A stretch of 64,000 nucleotides of DNA, from NCBI GenBank assembly GCA_903889245.1, contig CAISWQ010000020.1, positions 1-64,000 of the forward strand, read 5' to 3'. Both the position numbers and the translations under genes were made by a program. This document shows positions 40,033-49,287 of this stretch, piece after piece. The notes below the pieces were generated by a model that saw nothing but the letters and a program-made list of their open reading frames with translations, had not been told where the DNA came from and ran no database searches. Each line of letters opens with the position of its first letter. Position 1 is the first letter of the stretch. Origin of the DNA: an uncultured Lentisphaerota bacterium (GTDB taxonomy: Bacteria; Verrucomicrobiota; Kiritimatiellia; CAIQIC01).

Positions 40033-41180
40033 GCCGCGGGGCGCGGGGCGCGGCGCTGGTGGCCGCCGCGCTGGTGGCCGCAGTCATGCTGCTGCTGTTG
40101 CTCGTCCCGTTTCGCGGACACATCACGGGGTTTTTCCGCATCGGCGACGTGCGGCCCCCGGCCCCGGCGCTGGCCGGACGCGAGGTGCTCATCTTCCCCA
40201 AGCAGGCCGGCTACGACGGCCAATATTACCTGGCCCTCGCGCTCGATCCCGCGCTGCGCCAGCCCCAGACGCTCGCCGCGCTCGATCATCCGGCCTACCG
40301 CAGCCGCCGCATCCTGCTGCCGCTGCTCGGTCACGCGCTCGGGCTCGGCCAACCCGCCCTGATCCCGTGGCTGCTGCCGCTGATCAACGCCGCCGCGCTC
40401 GTCGCGCTCGTCTGGCTGGTGGGCCGCTGGCTGCACAGCGCCGGGCGCAGCGGCTGGCTGGGCCTGCTCGTGCTCGCGCTGCCCGGCGCGTGGGAGGCGC
40501 TCGCGCTGACCACGACCGACCTGCTGTGCAGCGCGCTCCTCTGCGCCACCTTGCTGGCGCTGCGCCGCGAACGGCCGGCGCTCGCCGCCCTCGCGCTGGC
40601 ACTGGCCGCGCTGACGCGCGAGACGGCGCTGCTCTACTGGGTGGCCATCCTGGGCGCGCTCGCCCTCGCGCGCCAGTGGCGCACGCTGCTCTGGCTGCTG
40701 CCCGCCGGGCTGCCGGCCGCGGCGTGGAATTTATTTCTGCTGCATCACGTCCCCGCCGGCACCGGCGGCAACGTCGTGCAGCTTCTTTTCGGCGCGCCCG
40801 GCGCCGGCTGGCTCCAGCGCCTGCGCTGGTGCGGGGAGAACGGCCTCACGGGAAAAAATCTGTTCGAGCTGTTCATCTTCCTGACGCTGCTCGCGGTGTG
40901 GGCCGTGCTGCTCTGGAATCTCTGGCGCGCGCGCGCCGACCGCGGCGCGTGGCCTGCTGCCGCCGTTGCGCTGCTGTTGGGCGGGATGTTCCTCTGCGCG
41001 CAGCCGTTTCTGCTCCGTTATCACATGGATTACAGCCGCGTCTTTCTTGACCTGACGCTGCTGTTGGTCTTGAGCCTCGCCTGGCCGCGCAGCGCGCGCG
41101 CGCCGACGCTGGCGGCGCTCGTGCTGCTCGGCCTGGGTTCGTGCGCCTTCCTCCTCCACTACGCCTTTGGCAAGGCGTGA
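40029..41180 (+). CDS. GT-C-like polytopic membrane protein (AZOBR_p60025-like)
   Basis: The 383-residue protein has about nine helices. The extracytoplasmic loop GYDGQYYLALALDPALRQ and the later ALDHPAYRSRRILLPLLGHA match the pattern of cell-surface glycopolymer formation proteins of the AZOBR_p60025 type, a GT-C-like group. ALTRETALLYW is a further conserved segment. It probably transfers a sugar from a lipid carrier at the outer face of the membrane. I chose the GTG at 40029, which overlaps the upstream stop (GTGA), since it starts just before the first helix. It is downstream of the EIIA fusion gene. Confidence 0.75.
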   Translation: MSRGARGAALVAAALVAAVMLLLLLVPFRGHITGFFRIGDVRPPAPALAGREVLIFPKQAGYDGQYYLALALDPALRQPQTLAALDHPAYRSRRILLPLLGHALGLGQPALIPWLLPLINAAALVALVWLVGRWLHSAGRSGWLGLLVLALPGAWEALALTTTDLLCSALLCATLLALRRERPALAALALALAALTRETALLYWVAILGALALARQWRTLLWLLPAGLPAAAWNLFLLHHVPAGTGGNVVQLLFGAPGAGWLQRLRWCGENGLTGKNLFELFIFLTLLAVWAVLLWNLWRARADRGAWPAAAVALLLGGMFLCAQPFLLRYHMDYSRVFLDLTLLLVLSLAWPRSARAPTLAALVLLGLGSCAFLLHYAFGKA

Positions 41181-41199
41181 ACCAGAAACGGCGCGCCAT

Positions 41200-41400
41200 G
41201 CCCGCCGTCCGGCGGTCACAGACCGCCGCTACCGCCTGAACAGCCTGTTCTTTTCTTGTGGGCGGGGCTATCCACACTTTTCTCTGCCGCGCGACTGACT
41301 GGGAGCGGCGGCTTTCCTGCCGCCGCACAGAAAGCCTCACGCCCGGCCCTTGCTCGCGTGGCTTGTTCTGCGGCGGTGAGACACCGCCGCTCCCAGTCGG
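41200..41400. repeat. Cluster of GC-rich hairpins
   Basis: GCCCGCCGtCCGGCGGTC-type and CGGCGGTC-aca-GACCGCCG hairpins (41209-41236) are followed by GGAGCGGCGG...CCGCCG and CGGCGG-tgagaca-CCGCCGCTCC (up to about 41396). It fills the convergent GT-C/bioF gap; no gene seen. Confidence 0.75.
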
Positions 41401-41464
41401 CAGGGGAATTGAAGCCAACTGCGGTTTGGCGGGCATGGCCCCGGCGCGCAACGGGCGAGCGGGT

Positions 41465-42598
41465 TTACGCCCGGCACACGCGCTGGAGAATTTCCACGGC
41501 GCGGGCGAGATCATCCTCGCTGTGCGCGAGCGTCACGGAGAGCCGCAGCCGCGCGGTGCCCTCCGGCACGGTCGGCGGGCGGATGGCGATGACAAGCAGG
41601 CCCGCCGCGCGCAATTTTTCCGCCAGCTCCAGCGCGCGCGCGTTCGCGCCAACCTGGATCGGGATGATCTGGCTCGCCGACTGCATCACGTCGAGACCGG
41701 CGGCGCACAACGCGGCGCGGAACACCGCCGCGCGGCGGAGTAGCTCGGCGCCCCAGCCGGGATTTTGCTCCAGCAGTTCGAGCGCGCCGAGCGCCGCGCC
41801 CACCGCGGCCGGCGGCGGCGCGGTCGTGTAGATGAAGGCGCGGGCGCGGTTGACCAGCAGCGCGCGCAGGGCCTCGGAGCAGGCGACGAAACCCCCGTAG
41901 CCGCCGAGCGCCTTGCTCACCGTGCCCATCGAAAGATTGACCGCCGACTCCAGCCCATGCGCGCGCACCAGGCCGCTGCCGCCGGAGCCGAAGACGCCGG
42001 TCGCGTGTGCCTCGTCCACGAGCAGCAGCGCGCCGTGCCGCTCGGCGACCGCCGCCAGCTCCGGCAGCGGCGCGAGATCGCCATCCATGCTGAAGAGCGA
42101 CTCGGTGACGACCAGCCGGCGGCGGCCGCCGGAATTTTTTTGCAGCAGTTCATCCAGATGCTGCGCATCGTTATGCCGGAAGCGCAGCAGCTCGGCGCGG
42201 GACAGCACGGCGGCGTCCATCAGGCTGGCGTGGACGAGGCGGTCGGCCAGCACCTGATCGTCGCGGCCGACGAGCGCGCCGAGGATGCCGAGGTTGGCGA
42301 GGTAGCCGCTGCCGAAGAGCAGCGCGGCGGGATAGCCCTTGAGCCGCGCGAGGCGGGTCTCCAGTGCCTCGTGCCACGCGGTGGTGCCGCTGACGAGGCG
42401 CGAGGCGGTCGCGCCCGCGCCGGCCGCGTGCAGCGCGCGCTCCGCGGCGGCGATCACCGCCGGATGGCGCGCGAGGGCCAGATAGTCGTTGCTGGAGAAG
42501 TTCAGCAGGCCGGACGGCGGCGCGGCAGCGCGGCGGAAGCGGTGGCCCTGCCGGAGCTCCTCGAGTTCGCCCTCGATCCAGTGTTCGCGCGGGTCCAT
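41465..42598 (-). CDS. bioF: 8-amino-7-oxononanoate synthase-like PLP enzyme
   Basis: The 377-residue alpha-oxoamine synthase opens with a substrate loop (NFSSNDYLALARHP, 33-46). It has ASRLVSGT (65-72), the PLP-phosphate region VLADRLVHASLMD (116-128), LVDEAHATGVFG (193-204; Asp195 and His198) and the Schiff-base Lys229 in MGTVSKALGGYGG. By family it condenses pimeloyl-ACP/CoA with alanine in biotin synthesis. Without other bio genes nearby, the related KBL (threonine catabolism) or a lipid oxoamine synthase is a possible alternative. It starts at the ATG at 42596-42598. Confidence 0.85.
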   Translation of the reverse strand: MDPREHWIEGELEELRQGHRFRRAAAPPSGLLNFSSNDYLALARHPAVIAAAERALHAAGAGATASRLVSGTTAWHEALETRLARLKGYPAALLFGSGYLANLGILGALVGRDDQVLADRLVHASLMDAAVLSRAELLRFRHNDAQHLDELLQKNSGGRRRLVVTESLFSMDGDLAPLPELAAVAERHGALLLVDEAHATGVFGSGGSGLVRAHGLESAVNLSMGTVSKALGGYGGFVACSEALRALLVNRARAFIYTTAPPPAAVGAALGALELLEQNPGWGAELLRRAAVFRAALCAAGLDVMQSASQIIPIQVGANARALELAEKLRAAGLLVIAIRPPTVPEGTARLRLSVTLAHSEDDLARAVEILQRVCRA

Positions 42599-42651
42599 GC
42601 GGCGCGGAGCCTAATCTTTTTTGCCGGTTTGCCAAGGCTTGATCCACAACA

Positions 42652-42679
42652 TTGCCGCCGGGGGGCTTTGTGCTATGTT
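42652..42679 (+). promoter_or_regulatory. Candidate extended -10 promoter of the HtrA-like gene
   Basis: TTGCCG (42652-42657), 16-base spacer, TATGTT (42674-42679), preceded by TG one base upstream (TGCTATGTT). The predicted start lies about 40 bases before the ATG at 42726. No envelope-stress-type motif could be read. Confidence 0.4.
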
Positions 42680-42725
42680 GAACGCGCCGGGCGCACCGGC
42701 GGTCTAACACCAAAACACCGAGGCT

Positions 42726-43856
42726 ATGATGAAAACAATTTTTCTGGCAGTGGCACTGGCGGGCGGGCTGGCGACGGGCGCGTGGGCGGCGCCGCAGGCC
42801 GCGCCGCCGGTGACGGTCGGCGGGCCCGGCGCGCTCAAGCAGTTCGGGCGCGACACCGCCGACATGGTCGAGCGCGTCATGCCCTCCGTGGTCGTCGTGC
42901 GGACCGAGTCGGTGGAATTTCACCTCGCCCGCGATCCCTACTACGGCCGCTGGTACAAGATTCCCGAACGGCTCGCGGGCCACGGCTCCGGCGTCATCAT
43001 CCGCAAGGAAGGCTATGTGCTGACGAGCCACCACGTGGTGAACGAGGCGCAGCAGATCCAGGTGGGCCTGCCGGACGGCACGCAGTTCGCCGCGAAGGTC
43101 GTCGGGCGCGACCCGATGACCGACCTCGCGGTGCTCAAGATCGAAAAGGCGAACGGCCGGGTCTTCGCCGCCGTCGAGGCCGGCGACTCCGACAAGGTGC
43201 GCGTCGGCGAATTCGCCATCGCCATTGGCTCGCCGTTCACGCTGCACAGCTCGGTGACGCTCGGCATCGTCAGCCAGAAGGGCCGCGCGGTGGGCATGCT
43301 GCCCTACGAGGATTTCATCCAGACCGATGCCTCGATCAACCCCGGCAACAGCGGCGGGCCGCTGGTGGATGTGGACGGGCGGCTGATCGGCATCAACGCG
43401 GTGATCCAGACGGCCAGCCCCTATGCGCAGGGCAACATCGGCATCGGCTTCGCGGTGCCGGTGAACCTGGCGATGCGCGTGGCGAAGGATTTGATCGAGC
43501 ACGGCCGCGTGCTGCGGCCGTGGATCGGCATCCAGATGGCCGAGCCCGACGAGGCCGAGGGCGCGCCCGTGCTGCGGCGCGGCCGCAGCCGCCTGACCGC
43601 GGAACCGGCGCAGACCAAGACCAACAAGGGCGTCTTCGTCGCCGAGGTGGTCAAGCAAGGTCCCGCCGCGAAGGCGGGCCTGCGCACCGGCGACCTCATC
43701 ACCGGCGTGGATGGCCAGAACGTGGCCGCCGTCCATGACGTGCAGAAGATCGTCTGGAAACGCGGCACCGGCGAGGCGCTGCGCGTCGAGGTCCTGCGCG
43801 ACGGCGCGAAGAAGACGATCGTCGTCACCACCGAGCCCATGCCGACGGGCAAATAG
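42726..43856 (+). CDS. HtrA/DegP-like periplasmic serine protease (S1C)
   Basis: The 376-residue protein has a signal peptide (FLAVALAGGLATGAWA). The trypsin-like domain has its catalytic triad intact: His103 (LTSHHVV), Asp133 (PMTDLAVLK) and Ser209 (NPGNSGGPLV). A single C-terminal PDZ domain covers about 290-372 (GVFVAEVVKQGPAAKAGLRT, then DLITGVDGQNV). By family it degrades or refolds misfolded envelope proteins. One PDZ makes it more like DegS/HtrA than DegP. Monocistronic. Confidence 0.93.
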   Translation: MMKTIFLAVALAGGLATGAWAAPQAAPPVTVGGPGALKQFGRDTADMVERVMPSVVVVRTESVEFHLARDPYYGRWYKIPERLAGHGSGVIIRKEGYVLTSHHVVNEAQQIQVGLPDGTQFAAKVVGRDPMTDLAVLKIEKANGRVFAAVEAGDSDKVRVGEFAIAIGSPFTLHSSVTLGIVSQKGRAVGMLPYEDFIQTDASINPGNSGGPLVDVDGRLIGINAVIQTASPYAQGNIGIGFAVPVNLAMRVAKDLIEHGRVLRPWIGIQMAEPDEAEGAPVLRRGRSRLTAEPAQTKTNKGVFVAEVVKQGPAAKAGLRTGDLITGVDGQNVAAVHDVQKIVWKRGTGEALRVEVLRDGAKKTIVVTTEPMPTGK

Positions 43857-43899
43857 GCCGCGCGGCGAGCAAGCCTGCCACCAAACCCGTCGGTGTCGG

Positions 43900-44218
43900 C
43901 CGCCTGCTTTAGTTCCGCCACTCCATTGGCGGAACGCTCCGGCAACAGAGTGCCGGAGCCACAGTCGCACAGCACACCTCTGCAAACTTTACCACCGCCC
44001 CGTCCGCGACACAGCCCACCGGCCTCCCACCAACCAACAACCAGCGGCCACAACCCCACTACCTGGCACCGCAAGGTAGTGGGGCCTGGTGATGCAGAAC
44101 AGGATGGAGCTGGGTTCCAAACACGCCCCTGCTTCGCGGGGTGGTGGCGGCGTGACACGCCGCCCTCCATGTGAGGCGTGGTGTTGCCGGGTCACTGATC
44201 CCCGGTGATTTTATTCCA
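43900..44218. repeat. Tract of mixed GC-rich hairpins
   Basis: Hairpins include TTCCGCCA/TGGCGGAA (43913-43934), the related CTCCGGCA/TGCCGGAG (43937-43960), CCCCACTACCt.../aGGTAGTGGGG (44052-44082) and GGCGGCGTgACACGCCGCC (44147-44164). Each has short loops and different stem text. This and the next element are all that can be seen in the 617-base gap 43857-44473. Confidence 0.75.
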
Positions 44219-44268
44219 GCAAGGCGACGATACCTCGTGGTTCTAGGTATTGCGGCGGCATGATACGG

Positions 44269-44424
44269 CAGACCACAGAGCTGTGGTCTGAAAAGCGAAC
44301 CGCCTTGTGCGGTGGGTTTGCGGTGCGATACCGCAAAGCTTTTGGAGTGCGCGGACGAGTCCGCGCTTTCGCCGCCGTGACACGTCTCGGCGGAATAAAG
44401 TGGCGACGTGTCGCCGCACTCCAA
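44269..44424. mobile_element. MITE-like element with nested hairpins
   Basis: TTTGGAGTGCG (44341-44351) and CGCACTCCAAT (44415-44425) are terminal inverted repeats. Between them lie GCGGAC/GTCCGC, GCCG...CGGC and GGCGAC/GTCGCC hairpins. Just before it are the perfect CAGACCACAG/CTGTGGTCTG (44269-44290) and TTGCGGT-gcgat-ACCGCAA (44318-44336) palindromes. No transposase is encoded. Confidence 0.55.
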
Positions 44425-44473
44425 TAAAAATCACCCTGGCGAAAACACCTTACCCGGTTTGGACCTTGGAGTT

Positions 44474-46003
44474 TTATGCCGCCCGCTTGGCTGCCGGCTT
44501 CGGCGCGGGCTTGGGTTCGGGTTTGAGCGCGGGCGGGTGCGAGGGCGGCGGGATGTTGGTGTGCAGTTCGAGCCCGTAGAGCTGCGCGAAGACCTGCGCC
44601 TGTTTCGCGAAATCGCCGCAGTAGAGGATCGGGTGCGGCCCGGCGTAGATGCTGCACACGTCGGGCACGCCCGCGATCTGCAGCAGCACGCGCGTCGCGC
44701 AGCCGCCGGTCGGCGGGCAGCCGGGCGAGGTCACGACCGTCCCGCGCCACGCGTCGAGCGTGTTCTTCTTGGTCTGGTATTTGAACACCGTCGCTGCCGC
44801 GCCGGCGGGCCACTGCACGTCGAGCGCGAGCGACTTGGGGAGCTGGTGGAAGAACGGGCGCAGCGCGTAGGGCGCGTCGGCGTTGGCGGCGCCGTGCAGC
44901 TTGGTGGTGCAGGTGCAGTGCGAGGCGAAGTAGAGGTTCCGCTCGGTATCGAACTCCGGGTTGTGCTGGAAGCCGCCGCGGCCGAAGAGGCTCGCGCCGA
45001 GCATCAGCGAGAGCGTCGCGTTCAGGTCGTTCTCGCAGCCGCACGGGACAAGCGCGCCGTTGTTGAGCGCAAAGCTCAAACACGGCTTGCGATGCTTGAG
45101 CATCAGGCACTGGATGGTGATCGCGTCGGCCTCGTGGCGGCGCAGCAGCTCGCGCACGGCGGCGTGCGCGCGGACGCCATCGAGGAACGCCTTCTCATCG
45201 AGATCGGTCACATCGCTCGCGCAGCGGCGGACGGCGCGCGCGAGTTGCGCCAGCTCCGGCGTCACGGCCGTCTTGTCGAAGAGGTCATTGAAATGTTCAG
45301 CGGGCACGCCGTGGATCGGCATCTCGAAAAAGTCCTCGCGGTCGTCGGCCTCCTTGGTGAGGCCACCGGAGACGCGCAGCAGCCGGCTCTGCGCGAGATG
45401 CGCCTTCGCATGGATGGCGCGCAGGCCGCGCTCGAGCGCGGCCCAGTTCTCCATGGAGTGTATATAATAGGTATGGGGCGCGGTGCGGAAATAGTCCGGC
45501 GGCAGCTGGTGGTTTGCGCCGAGCGCGTGATAAAGGATGATCGGGCCGGGGTAGGCGGCGAGGATCGGTTTGATTTTTGCGCTGAACGTATTCCAGAAGT
45601 TGATCAGCAGCAGTCCCTCCGGCTTGGTCTTCGCGACATCGGCCAGGAACGCTTCGACGCCGGCGTTGGTGCTGATGGGCTTGGGTTCCAGCGCGAGCTG
45701 CACATCGAGGCCGGTCGCGAGTTCGCGCAACCTGGCCAGGAACTTCTCCTGCTGCGCCTCCGGCTGGAACTGGTTGCCCGGCCATGTGGACCAGTGCTCC
45801 TTGCACCAACTGTCCTCGCACTTGCCGGCGAGCACGACCTCTTGCGAGGGATAGAAGAACGCGCCGCGGATCACCGCGGGCTTTTTCTTGCGCGCGACTG
45901 GCTCGATCACCGGCAGCGTGGCGCAGCCGAGCGGCCAGGCACTGCACGCGGCGGCGGCAGCGGCGGTTTTCAGGAATGAACGGCGGTCCTGCGTCAGATA
46001 CAT
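44474..46003 (-). CDS. Tat-signal protein of the FucI/AraA isomerase fold
   Basis: The 509-residue protein has a twin-arginine signal RRSFLKTAAAAAACSAWPLG at residues 7-26. The body matches the L-fucose/L-arabinose isomerase-like fold: KTKPEGLLLINFWN, CLMLKHRKPCLSFALNNGAL, CGCENDLNATLSLMLGASLF and YFASHCTCTTKLHG, with the CE-D and HC positions where metal ligands occur. The C-terminus is a Pro/Lys/Ala-rich tail (ALKPEPKPAPKPAAK). Export of a folded cofactor-bearing isomerase-like protein is unusual; the function is unknown. The ATG at 46001-46003 has AAAGGAG seven bases upstream. It follows the GH9 gene on the same strand. Confidence 0.75.
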   Translation of the reverse strand: MYLTQDRRSFLKTAAAAAACSAWPLGCATLPVIEPVARKKKPAVIRGAFFYPSQEVVLAGKCEDSWCKEHWSTWPGNQFQPEAQQEKFLARLRELATGLDVQLALEPKPISTNAGVEAFLADVAKTKPEGLLLINFWNTFSAKIKPILAAYPGPIILYHALGANHQLPPDYFRTAPHTYYIHSMENWAALERGLRAIHAKAHLAQSRLLRVSGGLTKEADDREDFFEMPIHGVPAEHFNDLFDKTAVTPELAQLARAVRRCASDVTDLDEKAFLDGVRAHAAVRELLRRHEADAITIQCLMLKHRKPCLSFALNNGALVPCGCENDLNATLSLMLGASLFGRGGFQHNPEFDTERNLYFASHCTCTTKLHGAANADAPYALRPFFHQLPKSLALDVQWPAGAAATVFKYQTKKNTLDAWRGTVVTSPGCPPTGGCATRVLLQIAGVPDVCSIYAGPHPILYCGDFAKQAQVFAQLYGLELHTNIPPPSHPPALKPEPKPAPKPAAKRAA

Positions 46004-46065
46004 GGCGAAGCTCCTTTCATCAGCAACATGCCGCGGAGTATAGAAACCGGCCTGCCGCTGGCAAG

Positions 46066-49000
46066 TTATTCCGGCCGGGCCGCGAGGTAACCCCACACGA
46101 GCACGTTGGGCGCCCACGTATCAATCACAAATTCGTTGGCGGAAACCAGCACCCACACGTCGAAGTAGGCCTCGGTCAGCGGCCAGCTATAGGCATCGGG
46201 CCAGATGAATTCGGGCCGGTTCACCAGGTGGAGGTTGATATCCCAGAAGCTGTGTCGCCAGTTGCCAAAGTCGGAGTTGCCGAACACGGTCAGGCCAGCC
46301 GGTACCGGCTGCCCGGTCGAGCGGGCGTCGAGTTCGAGCGGCACCCGCACGGGATTCGCGCCCAAGCCGGTCGTATAGACGAGGTTGTTCGGGTTGCAGC
46401 CGGACTGGAACTGGCAGGACTGTACCGCGCCCTTCAGGTATTCGGGCTTGCCGGTCAAGTAGTGCGCGCGCACGAGCTCCGTGCCGCCGGCCGTGCTGAA
46501 GAAGCCGGCGAACATCGGGCGGCCTGGCTCGCGCTGCGTGATGTTGAAGGCGTTGCCGGCCGCGTATTTCAGCGAGCGTTCCGCCAGCGCGATCACGCCG
46601 GCGCGCGCCCGCTCGCGCAGCTTCGGATCGGTCTTCGCCGCATCCATCCGCGCATAGAGGAAGACTTGGTCGCACTGGATGTGCCAGCCCCACGCGACGA
46701 TCTCCTCGCCCGCCCGCTGCAGACAGGTGTCCTGCAGGAAGATGTCGTGATAGGCCTTGTCACCGGTGAGGTCATAGAGCACCAGCGCGGCAAGGTTGCG
46801 GGCGTCGAAGGCGTCCCAGTAATCCTTCGGCTTCAGCGCCTCGCCGGCCGCGCGCTTTCTCGCGAGCGCGCCCTCCGCCCAGCGGAACGCGCGCAGCGCG
46901 CTATCCAGATAGGTTTGCGCCAACGCGGGATCGGATGGCTTAAGCACCGTCGCCGCGCGCGCGGCGGTGGCGGCGTAGAGCCACGAGTCGCGGATGTTGG
47001 GCGCCAGCACATAGCAGTGCTGCGTCGAGAGCCAGCTCACCTCGCCGGCGAGCGGATCGCCTTCGGTCTCGATGCCGAATGGGATGCCACCGTCGGGATT
47101 TTGCAGGCGGCGGAAGCAATCAATCTCGAAGAGCGCCTCGGTGATGATGTCCGGTACGCCCGCCTGCGGCGGGATGTTCAGCTTCAGCCTGTTGAAGTAG
47201 CCGGGGAACAGCTCGCACAGCTCGAGCTGCGCGAGCGTGGTGAGCATGTGCGTCACACGGCGCGGATTCCAATCGCCCGCGTCGTGGTAGCCGCCCCACG
47301 CGTTGGTGAGGGCCTCGCCGGTGTCGCCCTTGGCGATGGCCGCGTAGTTCTCGGACCCGCCCTTGGCGAATACATCGTGGGTGGTGCGCGTCACCACGGC
47401 GCCGGCGGCGGGATGGAAGTCGCGCGGCTTTTTGAAATCGGTGTAGGGCGGGCCCAGCTCGACGCCGCTGCGCTGGTTGAAGAGGCCTTTCATCTGGGTC
47501 AGGAACGCCTGCTCCCACACCGCCGGCCCGAGCTCAAAGGGATAGCTGCAGCCGATCCCTTCCACAAACAGGCGGTAGCGGCCCGGGGTGGTGAACGCGC
47601 TGAAGTCCATCCGGTAGACCGCGGTGCCGCTGTAGTTCTTCGGCGGCTTGACCCAGAGCGTTTCCTTGCCGGCGGCGGGCAGGATGCACTCGACTTTTCC
47701 GCTGAAGACGCGCGCGTTCGTCCGCTCGTCAATCAGCGCGAAGCCCAGCCCCTCGGCAAACGTGTACGCGCCGCCGGTGCCGAGCCAGATCGAGAGGAAG
47801 GCCCGCTTCACCGGATCGGTCGGCCGGTAGCCGATCTGGTTGACGTGGACCGACTCGCTGCGCACGTTCTCCAGGTCGGCCTTGAACGTCAGCTCGCGGT
47901 TCTGCACGTTCACAACCGAGAGCTTGATCGTGTAGGTCTTGCCGGCCTGCACGCGGGCCGGCAGCTTCAGATAAAGCTGGTGCCGCGTGGGATGCTGGCC
48001 GCCGGGCAGGACGACATCGCGCGGTGCGCTCTTGCGATAGACCGCGACCGGCGGCGTCGGCTGGGCAAAGGCGGGATCGTCACCCGAGTGGATCGCATAG
48101 TTCGCGGGCGTCTCGGTGATGAATTCCAGCAGCGGATCGCCCTCCAGCCGCTCATCGGTGAAGAACCAGTCGAGGTTCGGGCCTTGCAGCCGGCCAAGCC
48201 GCTTGCCTTTGCGCAGCAGCGTCGCATACGCCACCGTGCCATCGCGCCGCTTCTGCAGCCGCTTCATATCGCCGGCCTGCGGCTCATGCTTCGTCATCGT
48301 AGGCAGCACGGTGCGCTGCGCCTCGATCGTGAGCGCGAGCACGTCGGGCGCGACCAGCGAGACGTGCGTCACCTTGGGCGAGTTCGGCGAGGGATAGGCA
48401 TAGGCCCGGATTTTTTTCTCGCGCTCGCCGGCCAGTTTCGCCTGCTCCGCGGCGCGCTGTTGCGCCCGCTGCGCGGCCGCTGCTGCCTCGGTTTTGGCGA
48501 AGGCCTCGCGCTCCGCCAGCATCGCCGCATCGGGTTCCACGAGCGTGATGGACGCGAGCTCCAGGTCGAGCACGCCCTTCTGCCAGTCACCTTGGACCTT
48601 GAACTGGCAAATCTTCGGGAGGTTCAGCGGGCCGATGTGGTCTTCCTCGTCGCCGCGCTTGATGGTGTGCGGATGCGCGAGCGCGGCGGCACCGAGCGGA
48701 ACCACCGTGACGAAATTTTCCGATGGCGGCGGCAGCGGGAAGCGCCAGGTGGCATTGCGGCCCTCGGCATCAAGCAACTGCAACTGGAGCATCTTGGCGG
48801 TGTTGGCCGCGGTGGTTCGGAGCCGGAACGCCGGGCACAGATTGGTGTAGGCGCCCAAATCGTGCGGCTTGTTGACGCCGGCCCCGCCTTTTTCCGAGAG
48901 ACCCTTCAGCACCGCGCGTCCGCCGCCGACCTGCAGGTGGTCGCCCCACGCCTGGTAATGGAACTGAAACGGCGTTGTGAAGTCGGAGATCGTGTAACGC

Positions 49001-49101
49001 GCCCGGGCCTCCTCGGCGGCGGCGCCCCACGTGGTGGACAGGATGGCGAGACCCAACAGCATCGGCGACCAACGGCCGTTTCCATGCTTGACCAGTTTCA
49101 T
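46066..49101 (-). CDS. Secreted GH9 glycoside hydrolase
   Basis: The 1011-residue protein has a signal peptide (MLLGLAILSTTWGAAA). An N-terminal carbohydrate-binding-like beta domain (30-190) is followed by a charged coiled-coil linker (about 195-232, rich in AAAQRAQQRAAEQAK). A CelD_N Ig-like domain opens SVHVNQIGYRPTDPVKRA (417-434). The (alpha/alpha)6 GH9 barrel has the catalytic base region GGYHDAGDW (603-611), HIQCDQVFLYAR, a GCNPNNLVYTTGLG motif and a C-terminal VSANEFVID with the probable acid glutamate. By family it is an endo- or exo-beta-glucanase or glucosaminidase. It starts at the ATG at 49099-49101, 62 bases upstream of the FucI-like gene, probably co-transcribed. Confidence 0.88.
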   Translation of the reverse strand: MKLVKHGNGRWSPMLLGLAILSTTWGAAAEEARARYTISDFTTPFQFHYQAWGDHLQVGGGRAVLKGLSEKGGAGVNKPHDLGAYTNLCPAFRLRTTAANTAKMLQLQLLDAEGRNATWRFPLPPPSENFVTVVPLGAAALAHPHTIKRGDEEDHIGPLNLPKICQFKVQGDWQKGVLDLELASITLVEPDAAMLAEREAFAKTEAAAAAQRAQQRAAEQAKLAGEREKKIRAYAYPSPNSPKVTHVSLVAPDVLALTIEAQRTVLPTMTKHEPQAGDMKRLQKRRDGTVAYATLLRKGKRLGRLQGPNLDWFFTDERLEGDPLLEFITETPANYAIHSGDDPAFAQPTPPVAVYRKSAPRDVVLPGGQHPTRHQLYLKLPARVQAGKTYTIKLSVVNVQNRELTFKADLENVRSESVHVNQIGYRPTDPVKRAFLSIWLGTGGAYTFAEGLGFALIDERTNARVFSGKVECILPAAGKETLWVKPPKNYSGTAVYRMDFSAFTTPGRYRLFVEGIGCSYPFELGPAVWEQAFLTQMKGLFNQRSGVELGPPYTDFKKPRDFHPAAGAVVTRTTHDVFAKGGSENYAAIAKGDTGEALTNAWGGYHDAGDWNPRRVTHMLTTLAQLELCELFPGYFNRLKLNIPPQAGVPDIITEALFEIDCFRRLQNPDGGIPFGIETEGDPLAGEVSWLSTQHCYVLAPNIRDSWLYAATAARAATVLKPSDPALAQTYLDSALRAFRWAEGALARKRAAGEALKPKDYWDAFDARNLAALVLYDLTGDKAYHDIFLQDTCLQRAGEEIVAWGWHIQCDQVFLYARMDAAKTDPKLRERARAGVIALAERSLKYAAGNAFNITQREPGRPMFAGFFSTAGGTELVRAHYLTGKPEYLKGAVQSCQFQSGCNPNNLVYTTGLGANPVRVPLELDARSTGQPVPAGLTVFGNSDFGNWRHSFWDINLHLVNRPEFIWPDAYSWPLTEAYFDVWVLVSANEFVIDTWAPNVLVWGYLAARPE

Positions 49102-49147
49102 GGCGCGAACGCGTAACAGAAACCGGGCGCAGGGTCAAACGAGGACT

Positions 49148-49268
49148 GGTTTTGCCGCTTGCGGCGGGCAAAGCCGCACGGCTATCCTGCGCCGCAAGAC
49201 TGAAGGCGCCCTTGCGGGCGCGCTACGAAAGGCGCAAGGGCTGGGGGTTTGTAGCCCCGCCGTCAGGC
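49148..49268. repeat. GC-rich hairpin cluster
   Basis: The text has GGTTTTGCCGCTTGCGGCGGGCAAAGCC-like (quoted in parts: GCCGC-tt-GCGGC), GGCGCCC-tt-GCGGGCGC and GGCGCAAGGGCT words, then CCCCGCC-gtca-GGCGGGCG. It fills the divergent GH9/MscS region; the ribosome site TAAGGAAG follows at 49276. Confidence 0.6.
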
Positions 49269-49287
49269 GGGCGAATAAGGAAGCGAC

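Noticed and set aside
45784-49116. A 1110-residue open frame on the plus strand opposite the GH9 and FucI-like genes.
   Set aside because: It is a shadow of high-GC coding sequence: Arg/Ala/Glu-rich text with no domain, directly antisense to two well-supported genes.
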